Shown: in pieces, positions 1 to 6,209 of the stretch | Numbering within the stretch: the stretch's first letter is position 1 | Layout: the number at the start of each line of letters is the position of its first letter | Assembly (NCBI RefSeq): GCF_900101095.1 | Contig: NZ_FNFM01000002.1 | Span: 434,001-498,000 of the forward strand | Origin: Actinopolyspora mzabensis | GTDB taxonomy: Bacteria; Actinomycetota; Actinomycetes; Mycobacteriales; Pseudonocardiaceae | Reading direction: 5' to 3' | DNA: 64,000 bases | Program-made: the position numbers and the translations under genes | Notes under the pieces: model-generated | The model's input: only the letters and a program-made list of their open reading frames with translations | Told to the model about the DNA's origin: nothing | Database searches by the model: none

Positions 1-117
1 GCCACCGGGGCCCGGGGTGTCTCGGCGGTTGTCGGGGGTTGGCCGAGTGCACGGTTCCGGGCCGGTCTGGGCTGGAGAGATGGATCGTGGGGGCGGACGC
101 TGGCGAGTAGTTGGTGG
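1..117. other. left edge, no supported gene
   Basis: This stretch lies beyond the stop codon of the first minus-strand gene. A minus-strand GTG near position 55 opens a proline-rich reading frame that runs off the window, but it has no good ribosome binding site and no recognisable motif. I see nothing here that I can call. Confidence 0.3.
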
Positions 118-531
118 CTAGAGGCGATGGAGCCCGTTGAGGACGCGGCGCATGAGTGCCAGCTCGGGATGCTCTGTCCCGCTGGGATCGGTGGCGGGTT
201 CAGGTGCCGTGGTGCTGGTCGTCACGGTGGGAAGCGGTGCTGCTGGTTGCGCCGGAATCGGTTTCGGGAGCACCGGGGCCGGTGGGTCGAGGTGGAACAG
301 GTGCGGATGCTCGTCGGGGTCGCACAACGGCCAGCCGATCAGCTCGGTGGTGGGGCGTTCGTCGCGGACATGGTGCTCCAGCCGCAGTGCGGCCAGCCGT
401 CTGGCGGCCGGGCCGCTGCCGCCCGCGTGGCGGGGCCGGTAACTCGCCCGGTTGCCCCAGCCGCCCAGCACGATCGCCGTGGCGGCCAGCACGATGGCGG
501 TGGTCAGCAGCATCGCCGGATGGGTGCTCAC
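118..531 (-). CDS. hypothetical single-pass membrane protein
   Basis: I do not recognise this 137-residue protein. Residues about 6-26 form one hydrophobic segment (AMLLTTAIVLAATAIVLGG), followed by a basic stretch and a long Pro/Thr/Ala-rich tail, so it is probably an N-terminally anchored membrane protein. The GTG start overlaps the TGA of the preceding gene as GTGA, and it is the last of three small minus-strand genes that overlap in the same way, which argues for one translationally coupled operon. The operon runs divergently from the HTH/DUF397 pair. Sets of small orphan proteins beside such pairs are common in Pseudonocardiaceae. The function is unknown. Confidence 0.6.
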   Translation of the reverse strand: MSTHPAMLLTTAIVLAATAIVLGGWGNRASYRPRHAGGSGPAARRLAALRLEHHVRDERPTTELIGWPLCDPDEHPHLFHLDPPAPVLPKPIPAQPAAPLPTVTTSTTAPEPATDPSGTEHPELALMRRVLNGLHRL

Positions 532-779
532 TCCCCATCACCCCGCCTGCGGAACTCGTCCGGGTCGATCGAACTCGATTCCGGCGGATGGCCGCCGCCG
601 AAGGCCAGTCCGGCGGCGTAGTCACGCAGCTCGTCGGAGAGCCGCTGCAATATTCCGGCGAGTTCGGCGCACTGCCTGGGGGTGGCCTGCCGCGCCGGGA
701 TGTCATACGAGGCCTGTTCCAGCTTCCACTGCTCGTGGGCCAGCCACATGCCCAACCTGCCCGCATAACTGGTCACCAC
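528..779 (-). CDS. hypothetical small protein, operon member
   Basis: An 83-residue soluble protein of unknown function. The middle part (residues about 10-55) is predicted helical, with a motif like LAGILQRLSDELRDYAAGL, and the C-terminus is charged and disordered. Tandem GTG codons lie at the start. The second one overlaps the upstream stop as GTGA, so initiation at either is possible, and a GGGGGTGAG sequence precedes them. The overlaps on both sides place it in the middle of a three-gene operon. No catalytic motif is visible. Confidence 0.6.
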   Translation of the reverse strand: MVTSYAGRLGMWLAHEQWKLEQASYDIPARQATPRQCAELAGILQRLSDELRDYAAGLAFGGGHPPESSSIDPDEFRRRGDGE

Positions 780-997
780 GACTCACCCCCAGTCTGAACA
801 GCCGAGGTGAGCACATCCCGCAGGTGGGCAGCCTGATCCACCGTCCACACCGTCCGGTGGAACACCGTCGGCGTCTCGATCCGAATCACCTCCGGCGACC
901 ACCGCGAGATCCACACCAACAACGACGACGACCACCCCGACTCGTTGCCACACCACACCCGCACACCCGGATGACGGACCTCGTAATTACCTGGCAT
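773..997 (-). CDS. hypothetical small protein, first gene of operon
   Basis: A 74-residue protein with several Trp residues (VWCGNESGWSSSLLVW, then ISRWSPEVIRIETP), giving the look of a small beta-rich domain. I do not recognise it. The ATG start was chosen because GAGGAGG lies 8 bases upstream; a TTG immediately before it is an alternative. It is the first gene of the three-gene minus-strand operon and shares a short intergenic region of about 120 bases with the divergent HTH regulator, which may control both sides. Confidence 0.6.
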   Translation of the reverse strand: MPGNYEVRHPGVRVWCGNESGWSSSLLVWISRWSPEVIRIETPTVFHRTVWTVDQAAHLRDVLTSAVQTGGESW

Positions 998-1119
998 CAA
1001 TGACCTCCTCGCAATGCTGTATCGCTGTATCGCAATCCAGAGTGGTGGATTGAGTTACGTTGGTGCAATAGCGCGATCGAGTGATGATCTTCGAGGCCGA
1101 TATCATCTACGGTTGGTTT

Positions 1120-1968
1120 ATGAACCGATCCAAACCTGGCAGTCCCAAAGCACGCTCGCTGGCGGCTGAACTGCGTAAACTTCGCCAAGATGCCGATGTC
1201 GGCGTGCGCGAACTGGCTCGCAGGATCGGAACATCACACGGTTGGGTAACCAGGACCGAATCGGGCAGCCGCTCGATCAGCGTTGCGGACGTGACCAGCA
1301 TCCTGGCTGCCTTGGAGATCTCCAGCGAGGACCGTGAACGTCTGGTCGACATGGCCAGGGAAGCGGATCAGCCGGACTGGCTGCGTCCCGGCATTCCCGG
1401 AGTCCGGGAAGAGCTGGTGACGCTGATCGAGTACGAGCGCACGGCTACCCATTTCGTCGAAGCCGCCCCACTGTTGATCCCCGGCATCCTGCAGACCGCC
1501 GACTACGCCCGGGCGATCATGTCCGGTCTTCCGGCAGGTGAACGTGAGGCCAAAGTGGGGATGCGAGCCGCCAGGCGCGATGTACTCACCAAGGTGCAGG
1601 CTCCGGTCTTCGAGGCGTTCATCCTGGAGCACGTCCTGCGTGATTCGGTATGCGATGCGTCAGCGCACGCCGATCAGCTGCGGCACCTGCTCAAGATGGC
1701 CGAGCTGCCGAACGTCTCGATTCGGGCGCTTCCCAAAAACTTGGGATGGACACACCTGCACAGCGGCCACTTCATCCACTTCGAGTTCGGCGACGCGGCA
1801 CCGATCGTGCATTTGGAGACGCTCGGTTCCGGTGTATTCCTTTCCTCACCCGGAGCTATCTCCAATTACACGGATGCCATGGGTAGCCTCCGACAGGCAG
1901 CGATGACCGAACAGGAGACAGCTGAGTTCATCACTTCCATCATGGAGCGACTGGAGGAGAGCACATGA
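1120..1968 (+). CDS. XRE-family HTH regulator with DUF5753 domain
   Basis: This 282-residue protein has an N-terminal helix-turn-helix (residues about 8-62; ELARRIGTSHGWVTRTESG fits a Cro/CI recognition helix) followed by a DUF5753 sensor-like domain (about 85-270; YERTATHFVEAAPLLIPGIL and LQTADYARAIM are typical). Such proteins are abundant in Streptomyces and Pseudonocardiaceae and usually pair with a DUF397 protein, with which some are known to act as a regulator module. The start is the internal ATG at MNRSKPG; a longer GTG/ATG start 13 codons upstream would add residues not typical of the family. The stop overlaps the DUF397 start as ATGA, so the two are coupled. Confidence 0.9.
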   Translation: MNRSKPGSPKARSLAAELRKLRQDADVGVRELARRIGTSHGWVTRTESGSRSISVADVTSILAALEISSEDRERLVDMAREADQPDWLRPGIPGVREELVTLIEYERTATHFVEAAPLLIPGILQTADYARAIMSGLPAGEREAKVGMRAARRDVLTKVQAPVFEAFILEHVLRDSVCDASAHADQLRHLLKMAELPNVSIRALPKNLGWTHLHSGHFIHFEFGDAAPIVHLETLGSGVFLSSPGAISNYTDAMGSLRQAAMTEQETAEFITSIMERLEEST

Positions 1969-2156
1969 CGGCATCCCCCGAAGGCTGGCGCAAAGCCAGC
2001 TACTCGTCCCGCGAAACCGCTTGCGTCGAAATCGGCCGCACCCACGACGGCGCCGCCGTCCGCGACACCAAGGACCGCGCCGCCGGGTACTTCACCACCA
2101 CCGAGCAGCAGTGGGCCACGTTCATCAACGCGGTGAAGAACAACCACTTCGACTGA
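1965..2156 (+). CDS. DUF397 protein, partner of the HTH regulator
   Basis: A 63-residue DUF397 protein. The family pattern is clear: W-RKASYSS near residue 8, CVEIG at about residue 20, AAVRDTKDRAAGYF in the middle, and the conserved W and F of QQWATFI near the C-terminus. DUF397 proteins are small partners of XRE/DUF5753 regulators and are generally co-translated with them, as here (ATGA overlap). A strong terminator follows. A degenerate copy of the 3' end of this gene lies about 1.5 kb downstream (3581-3673). Confidence 0.9.
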   Translation: MTASPEGWRKASYSSRETACVEIGRTHDGAAVRDTKDRAAGYFTTTEQQWATFINAVKNNHFD

Positions 2157-2175
2157 ACCCCAGCGAACAAACACA

Positions 2176-2208
2176 GCGCCTCCGGAACAGCACTCCGGAG
2201 GCGCTTTT
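2176..2208 (+). terminator. intrinsic terminator after DUF397
   Basis: An 11-bp perfect stem (GCGCCTCCGGA / TCCGGAGGCGC) with a 7-base loop is followed by TTTT, 20 bases after the DUF397 stop. It lies directly beside the trailer end of the first CRISPR array, which is read from the other strand. A near-identical copy occurs at 3692-3720. Confidence 0.85.
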
Positions 2209-2212
2209 GCTG

Positions 2213-2301
2213 TCTCAGACCCCGCGTGCGCGGGGTCTACCTGGACTGGCAGACGCGAGGGGGTGGCTGATGGGGTCCATCCCCGCGTGCGCGGGGCCTA
2301 C
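2213..2301 (-). CRISPR. mini CRISPR array 1 (2 repeats, 1 spacer), type I-E-like
   Basis: Two 28-base repeats (2213-2240 and 2274-2301) flank one 33-base spacer (2241-2273), a 61-base period. The core CCCCGCGTGCGCGGGG is palindromic, and on the minus strand the repeat begins GTAGGCCCC and ends GGGGATGGACC, the form of actinobacterial type I-E repeats. The left repeat is degenerate in its outer half, as the trailer-end repeat usually is, so the array reads on the minus strand with its leader to the right. No cas gene lies in this window. Confidence 0.75.
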
Positions 2302-2377
2302 ACTCACTGCGCTGGGATTCTAGCGCGGCGAAGGCGCTGTGAACACCACTCCGCCGCACCTCATCGGACAGAACCGA
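2302..2377 (-). promoter_or_regulatory. CRISPR leader, copy 1
   Basis: These 76 bases separate the last repeat of array 1 from the stop of the lipoprotein gene. They match the 76 bases beside array 2 (3875-3950) at about 69 positions, far above the surrounding sequence, which fits a conserved leader. The role as leader is inferred from position, conservation and repeat decay at the opposite end. Confidence 0.6.
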
Positions 2378-2974
2378 TTACTCCGCGGCAGGCCACGAGG
2401 GCAACGACAGCCGGAGAGCCTTCTTCGCCAACGCACACGGGTCGGCGCTTCCGGTATCGTCCGACGGGACAGTCGTGAACGACTGCACGAGCTGATCCTC
2501 CTGCACGGCGACGTGCATCCCGCACGACCCGGACTCCATCGGCTTGACCCTGTTGGATCGCACTCCCGGATGCCCGTGCACCGTTATCCGTTCGAAGTCG
2601 ACGTACTCCGACTCGTGCTCGTAGTAGGTATCCAGCGAACGCCCCTGAACGGGAGACAACGAAACCGAAGTGAAGTCTTCCGCGCTCTCCCAAACACAAG
2701 CTGGGGCAGAGCCGGATTCGACTTCCTCCTTCTCCCCTTGAGGCTGAACCCCGAGTTGTACAGCGGCTTCCTTGGGCAACAGCTCGCACACCCCCACAGC
2801 CGTCGCATCCTTGGGATTCGCGATCGCCGAACCGGACGACGACTCCGACGAGGACGTACTCTCGCCCGTGGTGGTTCCCGCCGAGTCCCCGTTCTGCTCG
2901 GCCGAACCGGACGAACACCCGGCGAGCACCACGCTCAGCAACACACCGCCCGCGATGACACCACTGCGACGCAT
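2378..2974 (-). CDS. DUF3558-like lipoprotein
   Basis: A 198-residue secreted lipoprotein. The signal peptide (MRRSGVIAGGVLLSVVLAGC) ends in a lipobox LAGC with the lipidated Cys at residue 20. A Ser/Thr/Gly-rich linker (about 21-55) follows, then a domain with CELLP, CVWE, CGMHVAV and DPCALAK motifs whose cysteines fit the DUF3558 family, common in Pseudonocardiaceae. The ATG at 2974 was chosen because it puts the lipobox at the usual distance. A GTG 7 codons upstream, overlapping the end of the neighbour gene, is possible. It is expressed with the coiled-coil gene just upstream. The exact function is unknown. Confidence 0.8.
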   Translation of the reverse strand: MRRSGVIAGGVLLSVVLAGCSSGSAEQNGDSAGTTTGESTSSSESSSGSAIANPKDATAVGVCELLPKEAAVQLGVQPQGEKEEVESGSAPACVWESAEDFTSVSLSPVQGRSLDTYYEHESEYVDFERITVHGHPGVRSNRVKPMESGSCGMHVAVQEDQLVQSFTTVPSDDTGSADPCALAKKALRLSLPSWPAAE

Positions 2975-2999
2975 CCCGCTCCGCAAGCTACCCACGATC

Positions 3000-3332
3000 T
3001 CAGCTCCGCCTCTCGATATCCCGCTGCGCCACCGAAGCGTTGTCATCGGCCAGCCCGTACTCGGCCAGCACCGCGTCGTACGCCTCGATCTTCTCTTCCA
3101 GTATTTTCCGAATATCGCGAGCAGCGCTACGCACTGAACCCTCTTCTCCGGTTATGCGCTGCTGAAACGCTTTACGAGCCTCGTCGGTCGTGTTGTCCAG
3201 CGCGGTAAGCTCACCCGGATCAGTGGACTGAGCCTTCCGCTCCAATTCCCGGGCCTCTTCCCGAGCCGCTTCGAGGTCCTTGCGCGCCTCGCGGAGCTTG
3301 TCGTAATCGACACCGAAGCCGTCCTGCCCCAT
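3000..3332 (-). CDS. small coiled-coil protein, ESX/WXG100-like partner of the lipoprotein
   Basis: A 110-residue, charged, almost wholly helical protein. A first helix (about 8-37: LREARKDLEAAREEARELER) and a second (about 50-90) form a helical hairpin typical of ESX-secreted WXG100-superfamily or T7SS-associated proteins, but no clear WXG motif is present, so the assignment is structural inference. GGGGAG lies 9 bases before the chosen ATG. The stop lies 25 bases from the lipoprotein start, so the two form an operon. Pairing of such proteins with DUF3558 lipoproteins recurs in Pseudonocardiaceae. Confidence 0.65.
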   Translation of the reverse strand: MGQDGFGVDYDKLREARKDLEAAREEARELERKAQSTDPGELTALDNTTDEARKAFQQRITGEEGSVRSAARDIRKILEEKIEAYDAVLAEYGLADDNASVAQRDIERRS

Positions 3333-3580
3333 GTGCTGTCTCCCCACTCCAACTCACAGGTCTCACACCCGGCACCGCATCCTGCCGGATCAGCACACAC
3401 CGTGTCAGCGGAACGACTGAATTGTCACGAGGACGCGGGACACCTCGACTCACCCCGTTGATCACACTGCGGGCAAACGAACGCCCCGGTGCATCGACAG
3501 TCACCCAAACCGCTGTCATCGACCCAAGCGATCACAACGCATCACCCAACCATCAGCCACAGCGATGAGCAACCACGCGC
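3333..3580. other. intergenic region upstream of the ESX-like gene
   Basis: This region holds the presumed minus-strand promoter of the coiled-coil/lipoprotein operon. Apart from short GC-poor patches (for example around 3520-3560) I see no gene, repeat or operator. Confidence 0.4.
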
Positions 3581-3673
3581 ACAACCAAGGACCGCCCAGC
3601 CCGACACCTCACTACCACCGGGCGGCGGTGATCCACCTTCATCAACGCGGTGAATAACAACCACTTCGGCTGA
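3581..3673 (+). pseudogene. decayed 3' end of a DUF397 gene
   Basis: Bases 3581-3673 align with the end of the intact DUF397 gene (about 2064-2156): CCAAGGACCG, then ACCACCG, then TTCATCAACGCGGTGAA and CAACCACTTC-G-CTGA are shared. In the frame that ends FINAV-NNHF-stop, the conserved Trp codon TGG has become TGA (3629-3631), and no upstream start or full-length frame exists. It is therefore a remnant, followed by a copy of the DUF397 terminator and the second CRISPR array. Confidence 0.7.
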
Positions 3674-3691
3674 ACCCCAGCAGCAACACAA

Positions 3692-3720
3692 CGCCTCCGG
3701 AACGCTCCGGAGGCGCTTTT
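3692..3720 (+). terminator. terminator copy 2 after the DUF397 remnant
   Basis: The stem CGCCTCCGGA / TCCGGAGGCG followed by TTTT is a shortened copy of the terminator at 2176-2208. It again lies directly beside the trailer end of a CRISPR array. Confidence 0.8.
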
Positions 3721-3724
3721 GCTG

Positions 3725-3874
3725 TCTCAGCCCCCGCGTGCGCGGGGCCTACTTGTCCATGCAGGAAGGCGAGCGTGCCCACGTGGGTCCATCCCCGCGT
3801 GCGCGGGGCCTACCGCATCCCTCCGCAGACCTACATGGCCGCGTGGGGTCCATCCCCGCGTGCGCGGGGCCTAC
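3725..3874 (-). CRISPR. mini CRISPR array 2 (3 repeats, 2 spacers), type I-E-like
   Basis: Repeats lie at 3725-3752, 3786-3813 and 3847-3874, with two 33-base spacers (3753-3785 and 3814-3846) and a constant 61-base period. The two right-hand repeats are identical to the intact repeat of array 1. The leftmost is degenerate outside the CCCCGCGTGCGCGGGG core, marking the trailer end. The spacers differ from each other and from the spacer of array 1. The array reads on the minus strand, leader to the right. No cas gene is present here, so any activity needs Cas proteins encoded elsewhere. Confidence 0.8.
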
Positions 3875-3950
3875 ACTCACTGCGCTGGGATTCTAGCGCG
3901 GCGAAGATGCTGTGAACACTACTCCGTCACACCTCATCGGACAGAGCCGA
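3875..3950 (-). promoter_or_regulatory. CRISPR leader, copy 2
   Basis: This copy of the presumed leader differs from the one at 2302-2377 at about seven positions. It fills most of the gap to the stop codon of the next minus-strand gene at 3963, the same layout as at array 1. Confidence 0.6.
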
Positions 3951-3962
3951 CTCGCTCTCGGG

Positions 3963-4244
3963 CTACAGGTCCGGAATATCGTTCAAGTCGGCGCTCACCA
4001 GTACCTTCCCGTCCGGCGTTTCGAGCTCATGCGGAGCGAGCTTGGAGACACCGACGCCCTGAAGCAAACCGAAGTTCACCAGGTAGGTATCACCATCGGA
4101 GTCCATAGCGGGCACAACGGCTTTCGACTGCATGAGCTTGAGTACCTTCTCGGTGACTTGCTCCGGAGTTCCCCCGAAGAACTCGATGGTCACCTGAAGT
4201 CCCGGGGCACGTACGTAGACGGGCTGGAGTTGTTCCGCTGCCAC
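3963..4244 (-). CDS. hypothetical protein
   Basis: A 93-residue protein I do not recognise. It appears alpha/beta (LQVTIEFFGGTPEQVTEKVLKL, then TYLVNFGLL and GKVLVSADLNDIPDL) with no signal peptide or membrane segment. The GTG at 4244 was chosen because GAGAGG lies 10 bases upstream and the residues before it are low-quality Arg/Gly-rich sequence; the frame is open further upstream. Its 3' end abuts the leader of CRISPR array 2, just as the lipoprotein gene abuts array 1. Confidence 0.6.
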   Translation of the reverse strand: MAAEQLQPVYVRAPGLQVTIEFFGGTPEQVTEKVLKLMQSKAVVPAMDSDGDTYLVNFGLLQGVGVSKLAPHELETPDGKVLVSADLNDIPDL

Positions 4245-4542
4245 TGAGTTACGACCTCTCAACTCGGTTCGGTGACCGTGAGCTCCGCCAGCGGTTCCAC
4301 CAACCGATCGCCACACCTCGGCGACGAGATACCGCCGACACATCTCGGCAGTCCTTCGACACAGAAGTCCGATGTGGACGACATGTCGAAGTCAACCGAC
4401 AAAGCCATCGCCTTCGTCCGGCGCGAGATGCGTGAACTCCCGGCACGATCATGACTCGGACATCATGGCACGGATACGAGCCCGTGCGGGACGAGCGCGG
4501 GCAAGGAAACACGCCAAGTCGCAGCGATGGAGGGCGGCAACC
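4245..4542. other. intergenic, no firm gene
   Basis: The region holds the promoter of the minus-strand gene ending at 3963. A 23-codon plus-strand frame (4384-4454, MSKSTDKAIAFVRREMREL) ends just before the antitoxin-like gene but lacks a good ribosome binding site, so I do not call it. Confidence 0.35.
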
Positions 4543-4707
4543 GTGCACGAATCGGGCGGCATCCCGGCGGAGCAACGCTGGTTCTGGACGCCGGAGTGGC
4601 AATCGGGCGAAGCCGAAGCCACTCAACAGATCGCCGATGGCGAGTGCTCAGAAGCGTTCACCAGCGCGGCAGAGCTGTTCGCCGCCATCGACGACGAGTC
4701 GGCGTGA
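4543..4707 (+). CDS. small protein with AbrB-type antitoxin C-terminal tail
   Basis: A 54-residue protein whose sequence RWFWTPEWQSGEAEATQQIA, followed by an acidic helix ending LFAAIDDE, resembles the C-terminal tail found after the DNA-binding domain of many actinobacterial AbrB/MazE-type antitoxins, the part that normally contacts the toxin. The DNA-binding domain itself is absent. GGAGGG lies 8 bases before the GTG start, which favours this short form; an in-frame ATG at 4465 adds only an Arg-rich stretch. No toxin gene adjoins it. It could be a truncated antitoxin or a stand-alone anti-toxin peptide. Confidence 0.5.
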   Translation: MHESGGIPAEQRWFWTPEWQSGEAEATQQIADGECSEAFTSAAELFAAIDDESA

Positions 4708-4877
4708 GACCGGGCGGACAGACCACCGAAACCGACAACCGCGAACGGTGCCAAGCGTACCTACCGAGAAAGGACCCGGTCGCCGCGATACCACGGGGTT
4801 CGAGCAGCGCCGGGTCGGTAACGGGGTCCGGGGTATTCGGGGAGCGCGGTCGAGTGTGGACTGTCCGACCGGGCGTC

Positions 4878-4893
4878 GATTTCCCAAGAAATC
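4878..4893. repeat. GATTTC palindrome family, divergent copy
   Basis: GATTTCCCAAGAAATC is a degenerate member of the dispersed palindrome family, lying 48 bases beyond the siderophore gene stop. Confidence 0.5.
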
Positions 4894-4940
4894 GCGGAGC
4901 GGTGGGGCAGCGGTGGGGCAGCGGCGGCTCGGCGACGACC

Positions 4941-5966
4941 TCAGCAGCGGCCCTGGCGCCAGTAGCCCATGAACGCCACGGAACCGCGCGGCACGCCGTA
5001 GCCCTGCACGGTCATCCGGCGCAGCCGCTTGATGACACCGGCCTCACCCGCGAGCCAGCCGTAGAGCTCCCCGCCCGCGATGTCGAGACTCTCGTCGAAG
5101 GCCGGGTCCTGGTGCTGACTACCCGGGATCTCCCAGAGCAGGTAGTTGTCGACGTCGACGTCCTCCAGCGCGGCGATCGCCTCGCTCGCGGCGGGGCAAC
5201 CGTCCACCTTCGGCCCGGCGCACAGCTCACCCAGCGCGGTTTCGAGCGCCTGTTCCAGCAGCTCACCGTGCTCGCTGCCGGCGATGTCGCGCGGCAGCCA
5301 ACGGATCTCGACACCGCTCGGCACGTGGTCCCACGCCTGAACATCGGCCTCGCTGGGCACCTCCAGGCAGGCGATACCCCGCGAATCGGCGGGCAGTGAT
5401 TCCAGGATGGCCGCCACCGCCGGGATCGCGGTCTCGTCCCCCGCCAGCAGCAACCGCCGCGCGGTCGCGGGCGGGCACCACTCGCAACCCCACATCCTGC
5501 CGGAACCGGGACGGTCGGGCCCGAGGATCGCCACCCGGTCACCGATGCGGGCGCCGTTCGCCCAGGCGGAGGCCGGGCCGCTGGCTTCCTCGCCGGAACC
5601 GTGCAGCACGAAGTCGATGTCCATCTCCGCGCGCTCGGGGCGGAACGACCGAACCGTGTAGGTCCGCATGGTCGGCCGGATCTCCTCCGGCATGGCCTGC
5701 CAGGTGGGGTACCAGTCGTGACCGTCCGGCACGTCGGCCACCGTCCGGCCGGGCTTGGGCAGCATCAGCTTGATGCGCTGGTCGACCCCACCGGCACCGA
5801 AGGAACGCAGCCCCTCGCCCGCGAAGGTGAGCCGCACGAAATTGGGACTGAGCCGCTGCCTGCCTGCCACCTCGACGGTGTAGACCCGGGACTCGGGCCT
5901 GGCGGTCGCTTCGGGTCGTGTGCTTGCGGGTGCCGCGGCACGTACCGTCCCGGTAGCAGTGGCCAT
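4941..5966 (-). CDS. siderophore-interacting protein, ViuB-type FAD reductase
   Basis: A 341-residue cytoplasmic flavoprotein of the siderophore-interacting (SIP/ViuB) family, which binds FAD and reduces ferric siderophore so that iron is released. The N-terminal FAD barrel spans about 35-155 (RLSPNFVRLTFAG, then the FAD motif RTYTVRSFRPE), and the C-terminal NAD(P)H-like domain spans about 170-335 (LLLAGDETAIPAVAAILE and GYWRQGR at the end). The ATG was chosen because GGGAGG lies 6 bases upstream. Two iron boxes sit between this gene and the divergent one, so repression by an IdeR/DmdR regulator under iron sufficiency is likely. Confidence 0.9.
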   Translation of the reverse strand: MATATGTVRAAAPASTRPEATARPESRVYTVEVAGRQRLSPNFVRLTFAGEGLRSFGAGGVDQRIKLMLPKPGRTVADVPDGHDWYPTWQAMPEEIRPTMRTYTVRSFRPERAEMDIDFVLHGSGEEASGPASAWANGARIGDRVAILGPDRPGSGRMWGCEWCPPATARRLLLAGDETAIPAVAAILESLPADSRGIACLEVPSEADVQAWDHVPSGVEIRWLPRDIAGSEHGELLEQALETALGELCAGPKVDGCPAASEAIAALEDVDVDNYLLWEIPGSQHQDPAFDESLDIAGGELYGWLAGEAGVIKRLRRMTVQGYGVPRGSVAFMGYWRQGRC

Positions 5967-6000
5967 ACCGTTCCTCCCAATCACGAGATACGGTGCTTCG

Positions 6001-6017
6001 GTGAGGCTAGCCTGAGT
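6001..6017. promoter_or_regulatory. iron box 1 (IdeR/DmdR-like site)
   Basis: GTGAGGCTAGCCTGAGT is an imperfect palindrome close to the actinobacterial iron-box consensus built on TTAGGTTAGGCTAACCTAA. It lies 35 bases upstream of the siderophore-interacting gene start. Confidence 0.65.
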
Positions 6018-6025
6018 TTCTGCAG

Positions 6026-6042
6026 TAAGGTTAGCCTACGCT
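6026..6042. promoter_or_regulatory. iron box 2 (IdeR/DmdR-like site)
   Basis: TAAGGTTAGCCTACGCT matches the left half and centre of the same iron-box consensus, 25 bases from the first site. Paired sites of this kind fit cooperative dimer binding by DtxR-family repressors. Confidence 0.65.
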
Positions 6043-6209
6043 CAGCCAATTGACGACAGGCGATCGAGCGTGTCGCACGACACATCTCGACAGCACCGCC
6101 CCGGAAGCGGAACGCCCCGAACCGCGTTCTTCCCGGAACCGCGCCGGCCCCGGCCGCGTCCCAACCGCCGAAGCCCACCGACGAGACCCAACCGCACGGG
6201 AGCGCCCTG

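Noticed and set aside
4384-4454. 23-codon frame MSKSTDKAIAFVRREMREL
   Set aside because: No convincing ribosome binding site and too short to judge without homologues.
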